Below are positions 1 to 8,380 of a DNA stretch of 64,000 bases, in pieces. Source of the stretch: WS-2 sp036507005 (GTDB lineage: Bacteria > Eisenbacteria > RBG-16-71-46); the NCBI GenBank assembly GCA_036507005.1, contig DASXQT010000010.1, positions 1 through 64,000 on the forward strand, read 5' to 3'. The notes under the pieces are model-generated. The model was not told the DNA's origin. It searched no databases and was given only the letters and a program-made list of their open reading frames with translations. The position numbers and the translations under genes are program-made. The number at the start of each line of letters is the position of its first letter. Position 1 is the stretch's first letter.

Positions 1-447
1 GGGCTCGAGCCGGTCCGGCACATCGGGCTTCGGGAAGCGCCCGGCGAGCAGGACCTCGAGCTCGAAGCGGGTCTTGCCCGCCGCCGCCGCCACCAGCTCG
101 TCCGCGTTCCCCGATGTGAGGTACGGCCCCAGCATCAGCACCGCTCGCATGTGGAGCCGCCCGTCGGCCAGCGCGACCTGGATGCCCGGATACTGGCGGG
201 CCAGGCGCGCCGTGGTGAGGCGCTTGTAGGCCGCGCCCTCGGTGAGGCGCATCCGCTCCATGAGGAAGGCCTTCATGCAGGAATAGCCCTCCGCCAGGTA
301 AAGCCTGCGCTCGTCGATCTCGGCGATGCGGGTGAGGATCACGGCGAACGACTTGCGATCGTGCGCGACGCGCTGGCCGAAGTCGAGCAGCAGGGCCTGG
401 TTGCTGAAATGGGAAGTCGCGAAGGGATTGGCTGTACAGGCATTCAT
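1..447 (-). CDS. HNH endonuclease family protein, N-terminal part (runs off the left edge)
   Basis: The first 149 codons of a minus-strand gene are present, starting at ATG 447; the rest lies beyond base 1. The protein begins MNACTANPFATSHFSNQ, followed by a helical region with segments such as LLLDFGQRVAHDRKSF and EGYSCMKAFLMERMRL. I recognise this as the N-terminal helical domain of a family that ends in an HNH nuclease domain and is often present in several copies in Eisenbacteria-like and deltaproteobacterial genomes. The HNH motif itself is not in the window, so nuclease activity is inferred from the family. A 48-base stretch of its 5' end (352-399) recurs at 28292-28339 with 46 identical bases, so the family leaves fragments in this genome. 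Confidence 0.65.
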   Translation of the reverse strand, partial: MNACTANPFATSHFSNQALLLDFGQRVAHDRKSFAVILTRIAEIDERRLYLAEGYSCMKAFLMERMRLTEGAAYKRLTTARLARQYPGIQVALADGRLHMRAVLMLGPYLTSGNADELVAAAAGKTRFELEVLLAGRFPKPDVPDRLEP

Positions 448-778
448 GGCCCGAAACTCCAGCGGGGGCTGGGTGTGATCTCGGGGCCGCGGGGCACACA
501 CGTTGTATCACGGCATATTTCGGCGCACGCAGAGCCGCGGGGAACGCATATCAGGCAGCGCCACGAGCTTTTTCCTGCCGCGCAGAGAAACACGCTGCGT
601 GCGGGCATCCTGCGCGCGCTGGTGCGCGATGGCGACAACGGCGGCGCGCGTGGGATCCGGCGCGCGCGCAGGCCGTCAACACAAGTCTTCGTCAACTCGA
701 CGGCGCTACGCGTGCCGAGCCCGAGACCATCCATCCCCCGATCCAGAAGCGTCCGAAGCTGCCCGGGGATCGCGAGCG
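448..778. other. Intergenic region upstream of the HNH gene
   Basis: About 330 bases separate two minus-strand genes. A short imperfect direct repeat (gccgcggggcacaca at 486-500 and gccgcggggaacgca at 534-548) lies in the leader of the HNH gene. No convincing gene, terminator or named RNA is visible. Confidence 0.4.
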
Positions 779-2959
779 TCAGGGCTGCAGGGTCCTCACT
801 CGCCTCAGGCGCGAGCGGAAGTACTCGAGCGCGGGCGCGACGTGGCTGGCCTCGAGGCCGTCGCGGGCGTTCGCATGCGCGCCCGCGACCTGCACGAGAT
901 CGCGGATCGCGCGCAGCTCCCGTGCGATCGAGTCGGCCTCGGCCAGCGCTCCGGCCGCGTCGACCACCGCCGCGCCGCGATCCGCAAGCGCGAGCCGCAG
1001 CAGCCGGTCGTAGAGCCCGAACGTCAGCTCGCCGTACCGGAAGCGCGCGGCGTCGTCCGCCATGCGCGCGGCCTCGCCCGGGTCGCGGGCTGCGGCCTGG
1101 GCCCGATCGAGCGCCGCCCGCGCGCCCTTCATCGCCGCCACGATCTCGAGCCATGCGGGCGCCGCGTTCGCATCCCGGCCGCGGGGCTCGTACGGCAGAT
1201 GCTCGGTCACGAACAGCCGCATCTTCCGAGCGGCGAGGCGGCCAGGGGGGAAGCCCGCCACGCCGAACACTCCTCCCACCGTCAGCTCCACGGCGAAGAT
1301 GTTCGCGCTCGCGGCCTCGAGCGCGCGATAGAAGTCGGCCATCTCGCGCGTCGCGTGGGGGAACGCGCGCCCGCAGTAGTCCTCGAGGAGCGAGTCGACG
1401 TCCACGCCCGGCGACCACAGGGATTCGGACAGCACGAGGTGGTCGAGCCGCCAGCTCCCCCAGCGCGACGTCGGCGGGTGCATGTAGCAGAAGAACCGCG
1501 CGCCCGCCGCACGGTAGTCCGCGATGTCCCGCGCCATCACGTGCGGGAACACCAGGGGCAGCGACTTGAACCAGCTCACGTTGTAGTACTCGCACACGCC
1601 GACCGGGCCGGCGTAATGCCGGCCCGGCGCCCGGGACCAGCCCTCCCATGCCGACTCGATGCGCCGGTTCAGCTCGGCGCAGCCCGGATCCGCGAGCGCG
1701 TGCGCGTAGCAGCGGTAGTACGGGTAGAACGTGATCATCAGATCGTCCGCGTTCACCGGGACCGGGCGCGTCGGCGGCTCAATCGTCTCCATGTAGGCGG
1801 CGGCCGACAGCACGACCTCGCGGCTCAACTCGCCGCGGCGCCGCGCCTCCGCGACCGCCGCGGCCAGCCGCCGGGCCAGGTCGAGCGCCCGGTCCGAGGG
1901 CGTGCCGAGGGCGCGGCACGCCTCGCACTCGCACCATCGCCCGCCGTCGATGGTCCACAGGTTGACGAGATCGGCGTTGCGCAGCGCTCCGCCCTCCAGG
2001 CTCGCCACCAGGTGACGGGCGAGTGTCGCGACCGCCTCCGCGTTCGACGTGCAGAAGTTGTCGCCGTGCTCCGCGGTCAGGTGGGGGCTGCGGCGGCCGC
2101 CGTGCAGGCCGTACCACTCGGGGTGCGCGTCGAAGTTGGTGCGCCGGCCGCCGTCGCTCGCGGCGCGCGGGCTCAGGTAGTCCGCCTGGAGCGAGTGTCC
2201 GCCGGCGGTGAGACGGATCCCCAGCTTGCGGAGCAGCGGGACGCCGGGCTCCGCCGCCGTCCACAGATTCATCCGCCGCCGCGCCATCCAGCGGAAGAAC
2301 GCGGGGCTCCCGCGCGGCTCCCAGGCCCAGAAGCCGCGGTACTCGAACGCCGGAGCGGAGGCGATGTCGAGCTTCGCGGGCAGCTCGACCGGGTCGCGCG
2401 GCAGCACCGTCTCCGAGTCGGCCGGGCCGTAGAAGCGCACGCCCAGGCGCTCGAGCAGCGCGTAGGCGCCGTAGAGCGTGCCCGTCCGGCTCGCGCCCGA
2501 CACCACCCACACGGTGCGGCCGCCGCGGCGCACGGCGCGAATCCGGAACGCGTCGCGGGAGGTCGTGTCGGCCACCGCATCTCGCAGCAGCTCGCGCGCG
2601 AGCGAGCTTCGGTTCCCGAGCACGATCGCGTCGCCCGCGGTGGGAAGGCGCCCGTCCCCGGCCAGAGTGATCGGGCGCGCTCCCACGCCGGGGCAGTGCC
2701 GCAGCCCGCTCGCCAGCTCGAGCGCGGCGTAGGACTCGGTGCAGGCGTCGTCGTCGGCGGGGTCGGCGTCGGTCCAGATCACGGAGGACTCGGCGGCCGC
2801 AGCCGCCTCGACGCTCGCGAACGGAGCGCAGCGCGCCACGATGGTGAGCGGGGCGGGGGACCGGGGCGCGCAGCCGGCGGCGAGCCCGAGGGCGCACGCG
2901 AGCCCCGCCCATGCGACGGCCGCGAGCGCCGGGCGAGGTGGTCGGGACGAGGCTCTCAT
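779..2959 (-). CDS. DUF4838 domain-containing lipoprotein
   Basis: A 726-residue secreted protein. ATG 2959 is chosen because it gives a lipoprotein signal (MRASSRPPRPAL, a hydrophobic stretch, then the lipobox LAAGC), so the mature protein should be tethered to a membrane by the Cys. It resembles the DUF4838 family, which has a glycoside-hydrolase-like fold and often an N-terminal GH67-like helper domain. Visible landmarks are SGASRTGTLYGAYALLERLG (typical of the N-terminal alpha-glucuronidase-like domain), EYRGFWAWEPRG at the start of the barrel, and paired cysteines in WCECEAC. Carbohydrate hydrolysis is plausible from the family but the substrate is unknown. It stands alone, with an HNH gene downstream and a divergent gamma-glutamylcyclotransferase upstream. 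Confidence 0.75.
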   Translation of the reverse strand: MRASSRPPRPALAAVAWAGLACALGLAAGCAPRSPAPLTIVARCAPFASVEAAAAAESSVIWTDADPADDDACTESYAALELASGLRHCPGVGARPITLAGDGRLPTAGDAIVLGNRSSLARELLRDAVADTTSRDAFRIRAVRRGGRTVWVVSGASRTGTLYGAYALLERLGVRFYGPADSETVLPRDPVELPAKLDIASAPAFEYRGFWAWEPRGSPAFFRWMARRRMNLWTAAEPGVPLLRKLGIRLTAGGHSLQADYLSPRAASDGGRRTNFDAHPEWYGLHGGRRSPHLTAEHGDNFCTSNAEAVATLARHLVASLEGGALRNADLVNLWTIDGGRWCECEACRALGTPSDRALDLARRLAAAVAEARRRGELSREVVLSAAAYMETIEPPTRPVPVNADDLMITFYPYYRCYAHALADPGCAELNRRIESAWEGWSRAPGRHYAGPVGVCEYYNVSWFKSLPLVFPHVMARDIADYRAAGARFFCYMHPPTSRWGSWRLDHLVLSESLWSPGVDVDSLLEDYCGRAFPHATREMADFYRALEAASANIFAVELTVGGVFGVAGFPPGRLAARKMRLFVTEHLPYEPRGRDANAAPAWLEIVAAMKGARAALDRAQAAARDPGEAARMADDAARFRYGELTFGLYDRLLRLALADRGAAVVDAAGALAEADSIARELRAIRDLVQVAGAHANARDGLEASHVAPALEYFRSRLRRVRTLQP

Positions 2960-3135
2960 GCGGGCCGGCGAGACTACCCCGGCGCCGGGGTGGGCTCCAG
3001 CCCGCCGCGCCCGCGGGCCGGGCGAATCGCAGGGGTGCCGCGCCAGCCGCACCAGCGCCCGTTCCGCGAGAGCAGGCCTTTGGAGTATCCTGACGGTGCC
3101 CCTGCACCCATGAGAGCGCGCACACGGGAGATCGC

Positions 3136-3645
3136 ATGTTGTACTTCGCGTACGGATCGAACCTGGATCCCGAGCAGATGGAGTCACGCTGCCCGGGAGC
3201 GACGGTCGTCGGCCTCGCGGCGCTCCACGATCACCGCCTCTCCTTCCCGCGCAACTCCGACCGCTGGGGCGGCGGCGTCTCCAGCCTCCAGCTCGCGCAC
3301 GGCCACACGGTGTGGGGGATGCTCTTCGACCTGACCGAGGAGCAGATCGCGGCGCTCGACCGCTACGAAGGCTTCGTCGGTCCCGGGAACCAGCACAACG
3401 TCTACGATCGCGAGCAGGTCACGGTCGAGCTGACGCGGCCCGACGACGGCTCGTTCCCGCGCCGGGTGCGCGCCTGGGCCTACCTCGCGCGCCCATCGAA
3501 TCCTTCGCCGCCCTCGCGGCGCTACATGGAGACCGTGCTGCGCGGCGCGCGCCACCATCGGCTGCCCGAGGAGTACGTCGCGAAGCTGGCCGGGGTGACG
3601 ACGGCGCCCGAGCCGACGGAGCCCGCGGGCGGCGCGACCCGGTGA
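3136..3645 (+). CDS. Gamma-glutamylcyclotransferase family protein
   Basis: A 169-residue cytoplasmic protein. It starts MLYFAYGSNL, and the YGSN loop (residues 6-9) is the substrate-binding signature of the gamma-glutamylcyclotransferase (GGCT/AIG2-like) fold. Glu78 in LDRYEGF is at the position of the catalytic glutamate, and Tyr-rich segments near the C terminus match the family. The enzyme class releases 5-oxoproline from gamma-glutamyl amines or peptides; which substrate is used here cannot be told. Length is normal. The stop overlaps the GTG start of argJ (GTGA, bases 3642-3645), indicating translational coupling, although no direct pathway link between GGCT and arginine synthesis is known to me. 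Confidence 0.88.
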   Translation: MLYFAYGSNLDPEQMESRCPGATVVGLAALHDHRLSFPRNSDRWGGGVSSLQLAHGHTVWGMLFDLTEEQIAALDRYEGFVGPGNQHNVYDREQVTVELTRPDDGSFPRRVRAWAYLARPSNPSPPSRRYMETVLRGARHHRLPEEYVAKLAGVTTAPEPTEPAGGATR

Positions 3646-4835
3646 CGGGCGCGATCACGGCGCCCCGCGGATTCCGGGCCGCGGGCGTCGCGTGCGGCAT
3701 CAAGCCCGGCCGGCCCGATCTCGCGCTCGTCGCCGCCGAGCGCGCCTGCGCGGCCGCCGCAGTCTTCACCACCAACCTCGCGCCCGCTGCGCCGGTCGTG
3801 CTGTCGCGACGACATCTCGCTGCCGGCCGGGCGCGCGCGATCGTGGCGAACGCGGGCTGCGCCAACGCCGCTACCGGCGCGCGCGGGCTCGCCGACGCGG
3901 AGCGCATGGCGGCCCTGGTGGGCGAGGGGCTCGGATGCCCGCCCGCCGAGGTGGTGGTGGCCTCGACCGGCGTGATCGGCGTGATGCTCCCGATGGACCG
4001 CGTCAGCGCCGGCATCGGGGCGGCGCTCGGGGCGCTCTCGAAGGACGCGGGCGGCGAGGCCGCGCGCGCCATCCTCACCACCGACACGCGCCCCAAGGAA
4101 GCGGCCGCCGAGCTCGCGCTCGGGGGGCGGCGCGCCTGCATCGGCGCCATGGCGAAGGGCGCGGGCATGATCGCGCCCCGCATGGCGACGCTGCTCGCGT
4201 TCTTCACCACCGACGCCTCGATCGAGCCCGGGCCGCTGCGCGCGGCGCTGGTCGCGGCCGTGGGGGAGAGCCTGAACCGCGTCACCGTGGACGGCGACAC
4301 CTCGACCAACGACATGGCGGTGATCCTGGCGAGCGGCGAGGCGGGGAACGATCCGATCCGCGGGCCCGGGCCGGAGTACGACGCCTTTAGCACCGCGCTC
4401 GAGGGCGTGGCGCGCGAGATCGCCGGGATGATCGTGCGCGACGGCGAGGGCGTGACCCGCGTCTCCGAGGTGCGGGTCGAGGGGGCGCGCGACGCCGAGG
4501 AGGCCGACCGCATCGCGCGCACCGTGGCCGAATCGCTGCTGGTCAAGACTGCGCTCCACGGCGGCGATCCCAACTGGGGCCGCATCCTGGCCGCGGTCGG
4601 GCGCTCGGGCGTCGCGGTGGACGAGAGCCGCGTGGACATCTTCCTCGGCGACGTGTGGGTGGCCGAGGGCGGAAGCGCGCGTGACTACCCCGAGGATCGC
4701 GCCCGCGCGGCGCTGGTCTCGGAGGATCCGGTCCGCATCCGCATCCGGCTCAACGCCGGCACCGCCTCGGGCTGGATGCTGACCTCGGACCTCAGCAAGG
4801 CGTACGTGGACATCAACGCCAGCTATCGGAGCTAG
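3642..4835 (+). CDS. argJ: Bifunctional glutamate N-acetyltransferase / amino-acid N-acetyltransferase ArgJ
   Basis: A 397-residue ArgJ. It transfers acetyl groups from N-acetylornithine to glutamate, closing the acetyl cycle of arginine biosynthesis, and may also use acetyl-CoA. The hallmark is the self-cleavage region KGAGMIAPRMATLLAF, where Thr183 (in MAT183LL) becomes the N-terminal nucleophile of the beta chain. NRVTVDGDTSTNDMA and the C-terminal HGGDPNWGRILAA are also classic ArgJ motifs. The start is taken as GTG 3642 because the protein then begins just before the conserved ITAPRGFRAAGV and overlaps the upstream stop. Whether it is mono- or bifunctional cannot be read from sequence. 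No other arg genes are in the window. Confidence 0.95.
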   Translation: MTGAITAPRGFRAAGVACGIKPGRPDLALVAAERACAAAAVFTTNLAPAAPVVLSRRHLAAGRARAIVANAGCANAATGARGLADAERMAALVGEGLGCPPAEVVVASTGVIGVMLPMDRVSAGIGAALGALSKDAGGEAARAILTTDTRPKEAAAELALGGRRACIGAMAKGAGMIAPRMATLLAFFTTDASIEPGPLRAALVAAVGESLNRVTVDGDTSTNDMAVILASGEAGNDPIRGPGPEYDAFSTALEGVAREIAGMIVRDGEGVTRVSEVRVEGARDAEEADRIARTVAESLLVKTALHGGDPNWGRILAAVGRSGVAVDESRVDIFLGDVWVAEGGSARDYPEDRARAALVSEDPVRIRIRLNAGTASGWMLTSDLSKAYVDINASYRS

Positions 4836-4859
4836 GCCGAGGCCGGGCCCCGGAGCGGC

Positions 4860-6089
4860 TCAGCGATTCTTCCCCAGTCCCTTCACCTCGCGTGCGATCG
4901 CGGCCTCGAGCGCGCGCCACGCCGCCGCGATCTCGCGCCCGTTGGCGCGGCAGTAGGCGAGGGCGACGCGCGGGTCGCTCGCGGCGAGCCGGGTCATGCC
5001 GCGGAAGCCGGGCCCCGAGAGCCCGCGCCGCGCGGCCGCGCCGCCCACGGTGGCGAGCGCGCGCGAGACGAGGTAGGGCAGGTGGCTGGTGCGCGCCAGC
5101 GCGCGGTCGTGGTCCGCCGCCGTGACCGTGAGGGCGCGCGCGCCGAGATCGCGCACCAGGGCGCGCACCACGGCCGGCACCGCCCCACACGCGGGGAGCA
5201 GCGCGAAGGTCGAACCGGCGAAGAGGTCGGCGCGCGCGGCGGCGATGCCGCGACCCTCGCTCCCCGCGATCGGATGTCCGCCGACGGCGCGCACGCCGCG
5301 TGCGGCCGCCTGCGCGAGCGCCGGCGCGAGCGCTCCGCGGGCGCTCCCGGTGTCGAGCAGCGCGGCGCCGCGCGGCAGGACCGCGGCCGCGCGCTCGATC
5401 ACGGCCGGCAGCGTGTCCACCGGCGTGGCGAGCACCGCCAGCGCCGCGCCGCGACACGCCGCATCCAGCGAGGGCGCGATCTCGTCGACCGCGCCCGCCG
5501 CGAGCGCGTCCCGTCGCGCCGCACGCGAGCGGTCCCAGCCGATCCGGCGCCACCCGGGACGCCGCCCGAGCGCGAGGCCGATGGACCCGCCGATCTGCCC
5601 GAGCCCGACGATCGCGACCGGCGCGTCGTTCGCCTGGGCGGCCCGAGCGCGCGCCGGCGTCGCTCCGCGCCGCGCCGCAGGGGAGCCGGCCGCGGCCAGG
5701 TCGGGGCGCAGCGCCGCGGCGCCCTCGAGGTAGACCGGCTTGAGGCGCGCGCCGCTTCGCACTCCCTGCACCGTGAGCAGGACGCGCACCACCCGCGGCA
5801 GCGCCCCGGGCACGCCCATCTCGCGGGCGCCGAGGAGCGGGACCTCGGTCCAGCCCAGGCGGCGCGCGGCGTGCGCGGGGAAGTCGGCGTCGAGGTCGGG
5901 CGTGGCGGTGAAGACCGCGCTCACGATCTGGGCGGGCTCGAGACGGTTCGCCTCGAGCAGCGCGATCAGCAGGCGCGCCGTGGCCTCGCGGATGTCCGCG
6001 GCGTTGTTCGCCGCGACCTGCACCGCCCCGCGCACCGCCGCAACGCCCGAGCCCTGGCTGCGCGCCCTCGCCTTCGCCTCGCGCTTCAT
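4860..6089 (-). CDS. tyrA: Fused AroH-type chorismate mutase and prephenate dehydrogenase
   Basis: A 409-residue two-domain enzyme that should convert chorismate to prephenate and then oxidatively decarboxylate prephenate to 4-hydroxyphenylpyruvate for tyrosine. Residues about 17-132 match the monofunctional AroH class: VRGAVQVAANN (Arg20), ATPDLDADFPA, REMGVPG, VVRVLL and PVYLEGA, which correspond to the active-site Arg, Glu, Arg and Tyr of Bacillus AroH. After an Ala/Arg linker, residues about 157-400 are a TyrA dehydrogenase with the Rossmann motif VGLGQIGGSIGLAL, the loop GGHPIAGSEGRG and a catalytic-His segment TSHLPYLVS. Most chorismate mutase-TyrA fusions use the unrelated all-helical AroQ fold, so this pairing is notable. 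It faces argJ convergently with a 24-base gap. Confidence 0.9.
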   Translation of the reverse strand: MKREAKARARSQGSGVAAVRGAVQVAANNAADIREATARLLIALLEANRLEPAQIVSAVFTATPDLDADFPAHAARRLGWTEVPLLGAREMGVPGALPRVVRVLLTVQGVRSGARLKPVYLEGAAALRPDLAAAGSPAARRGATPARARAAQANDAPVAIVGLGQIGGSIGLALGRRPGWRRIGWDRSRAARRDALAAGAVDEIAPSLDAACRGAALAVLATPVDTLPAVIERAAAVLPRGAALLDTGSARGALAPALAQAAARGVRAVGGHPIAGSEGRGIAAARADLFAGSTFALLPACGAVPAVVRALVRDLGARALTVTAADHDRALARTSHLPYLVSRALATVGGAAARRGLSGPGFRGMTRLAASDPRVALAYCRANGREIAAAWRALEAAIAREVKGLGKNR

Positions 6090-6158
6090 GCACCGTTCAG
6101 GCTAGCCTTGGCTCGAAACGGAGGTCAACGGCGGCATGGCCTGGACGTGGAGCGGAGG

Positions 6159-6704
6159 ATGAAGCCGGCGGTCGACGGAGAGCACTTCGACGCGCTCATG
6201 GAGGCGCTGGACGGCGCCGCGGCCGAGTTGATCGCCGCCTTCGAGCGCGACGCCGCGCGCTGGACCAAGGGAAGGCCGGGGAAGTGGACCGCGGGCCAGC
6301 ACACGGCGCACGTGGCCATCACCCTGGCCGTCACCGCGGACGCGTTCGAGGAGCGGCTACCGCAGGTCCTCGCCGGCACGCTCGGCCCGCCGCCGCGCCG
6401 CGGGCCGCTCCAGTGGCTGTGGGTCTCGTTGGTGGTGGGACGCGCGACGCTGCCGCGCGGCCTGCGCACGCCGCGCCGCTTCGAGCCCGGCCAGGGCCCC
6501 GAGCGCGCGGCGACGCTCGAGCGCGTGCGCCGCGAGCTGGAGCGCCACCGCGCCGTGGGCCGGCCGCTCACCCCGGCGCAGCGCGACCGGCTCTGGATCC
6601 GCAGTCCCTTCGTGAGCCGCTGGCACTACAGGCTCCCCGAGATTATCCGCGTCCAGGCGGTGCACGTGCGGCATCACCTCCGGCAGATCGAGGAGATCCC
6701 GTGA
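6159..6704 (+). CDS. DinB-like four-helix-bundle protein
   Basis: A 181-residue protein of the DinB/YfiT-like superfamily. It shows the pattern of three metal-binding histidines spaced along helices: WTAGQHTAHVAI near residue 47 and VHVRHHLRQIEEI at the C terminus. Members are small metal-dependent proteins, some of them thiol (bacillithiol or mycothiol) transferases; no substrate can be assigned. ATG 6159 is preceded by GGAGG (bases 6154-6158 region) with very short spacing, and GTG alternatives lie upstream. It is divergent from aroH-tyrA and convergent with glgP. Two further DinB-like genes are at 25036 and 28586. Confidence 0.72.
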   Translation: MKPAVDGEHFDALMEALDGAAAELIAAFERDAARWTKGRPGKWTAGQHTAHVAITLAVTADAFEERLPQVLAGTLGPPPRRGPLQWLWVSLVVGRATLPRGLRTPRRFEPGQGPERAATLERVRRELERHRAVGRPLTPAQRDRLWIRSPFVSRWHYRLPEIIRVQAVHVRHHLRQIEEIP

Positions 6705-6717
6705 CGGACGCGCAGGC

Positions 6718-8319
6718 TCAGTCGACGGCGGCGCGCTTCCCCGCGTAGAGCTTGGCGAAGTAGTCGGTCACCATGCGATGCGAGGTGAAGCGCTCCTCCG
6801 CCATCCGCAGGCTCGCGAGCATCATCTTCTTCCAGCGCGCGCGGTCGGCCCAGGCCGGCAGGACCTCGCGCTCCAGCGTGCCGAACAGCGCCTCGTGATC
6901 GCTCGCGTCGTCGGTGGGGCGGCCGTCGCCGATCGCCCAGCCGTTCACGCCGTGCTCGCACGCCTCGGCCCACCATCCATCGGGGATGCTGAGGTTGAGC
7001 ACCGCGTTCAGCGCCGCCTTCATGCCCGAGGTGCCGCAGGCCTCGAGCGGCAGGATGGGGTTGTTGAGCCACACGTCGCAGCCGCGCGTGAGCAGCCGCC
7101 CCAGCTCCATGTCGTAGTTCTCGAGGAACACGACGCGCCCCGGGTACTCGGCGCGCGCCTGGGCGAGGCGCGTCAGGATCGCCTTCCCGTGAGGGTCGTC
7201 GGGGTGCGACTTGCCGCTCAGCACGAGCTGCACGCGGCTCTCGCGCAGCAGCTTCGCGAGGCGCGCGGGGTCGCGCAGGATGAGGTCGCCGCGCTTGTAG
7301 GGCGCGGCGCGGCGCGCGAAGCCGATCCACGGCCCCCCGGGATCGAGCCGGACGCCGGTCGAGCGCTCGACCGCGAGCGCCAGATCGTCGCGGTGGGCCG
7401 CGTGCGCCGCCCACAGCGCGTCGGGGTCGTGGCGCGCCGCGCGGATCTCCTCCGACTGCCAGGTCGGCGGGTGCACGCCGTTCGTGATCGCGAGGATCGG
7501 CGGGGCGCCATCGACCCCGGCCCACATGGTGCGCGCGGTCCGGCCGTGCAGCTCGGACACCGCGTTCGCGGCGCGCGCGAGCCTGAGCCCCGCCGCGGTC
7601 ATGCTGAAGGGGTCGCCGCCCAGCGCGCGCATCTCGGCGGCCGAGAGCTCGAGCGATGCCCCCATGCGCTGCAGGTCCTTGAGCGAGTGCTCCTCGTTCC
7701 CGGCCCGCACCGGCGTGTGGGTGGTGAACACGATGCGGACGCGCACATCCTCCCACGCCTCCTCGAACGACATGCCCGCCGCCATGCGCTCCGCGATCAT
7801 CTCGACGCCCGCGAACACCGCGTGGCCCTCGTTGAAGTGGTAGGTCCCGATCGGGGTGGGCAGCCAGTTGAGCGCGCGCAGCCCGCCGATGCCGAGCAGC
7901 ATCTCCTGCGCGATGCGCACGTCGCTGCCCGATTCGTAGAGCCGGTGCGTGATCCAGCGATCCTCGGCGCGCAGCGGCTCGATCAGATAGAGCGGCACGT
8001 GGCCGAAGCGGTCGGTGACCCAGACCATGCACGGCACCTCCTTGCGGCGCACCCGCACCCGCACGCGCACCCGCGTGTCGCGCAGGAAGGAGTGGTCGTA
8101 GCCCGGGAACTCCTCGAAGAGCTGGCCGTCCTCGCCGATCCGCTGCACGCAGTAGCCGCGGTCCCAGCGCAGGCCCACCGCGACCACCGGGAGATCGAGG
8201 TCATGCGCCGACTTGATGAAATCGCCCGCCAGGATCCCGAGGCCCCCCGAGTAGATGGGGAACGACTCGTGCAGGCCGAACTCCATGCAGAAGAACGCGA
8301 CGTGTGGGACTCGGGGCAT
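6718..8319 (-). CDS. glgP: Alpha-glucan phosphorylase (GlgP-like, short family)
   Basis: A 533-residue glycogen/maltodextrin phosphorylase, which cleaves terminal alpha-1,4 glucose with phosphate to glucose-1-phosphate. It begins MPRVPHVAFFCMEFGLHESF, continues YSGGLGILAGDF, and contains THTPVRAGNEEH and the PLP site EACGTSGMKAALN, where Lys434 should hold the cofactor. The sequence starts directly at the catalytic core and is shorter than E. coli GlgP (about 815 residues). It fits the shorter alpha-glucan phosphorylase group (TIGR02094 type), although those are often longer at the N terminus, so the N-terminal region may be reduced here. No other glycogen genes are nearby. Confidence 0.9.
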   Translation of the reverse strand: MPRVPHVAFFCMEFGLHESFPIYSGGLGILAGDFIKSAHDLDLPVVAVGLRWDRGYCVQRIGEDGQLFEEFPGYDHSFLRDTRVRVRVRVRRKEVPCMVWVTDRFGHVPLYLIEPLRAEDRWITHRLYESGSDVRIAQEMLLGIGGLRALNWLPTPIGTYHFNEGHAVFAGVEMIAERMAAGMSFEEAWEDVRVRIVFTTHTPVRAGNEEHSLKDLQRMGASLELSAAEMRALGGDPFSMTAAGLRLARAANAVSELHGRTARTMWAGVDGAPPILAITNGVHPPTWQSEEIRAARHDPDALWAAHAAHRDDLALAVERSTGVRLDPGGPWIGFARRAAPYKRGDLILRDPARLAKLLRESRVQLVLSGKSHPDDPHGKAILTRLAQARAEYPGRVVFLENYDMELGRLLTRGCDVWLNNPILPLEACGTSGMKAALNAVLNLSIPDGWWAEACEHGVNGWAIGDGRPTDDASDHEALFGTLEREVLPAWADRARWKKMMLASLRMAEERFTSHRMVTDYFAKLYAGKRAAVD

Positions 8320-8380
8320 GCGGGGGGCTCTCGTCGAGGGCCGGCGACGGATCGTAGGCGGACGGGCGGCTGCGGTCCGC

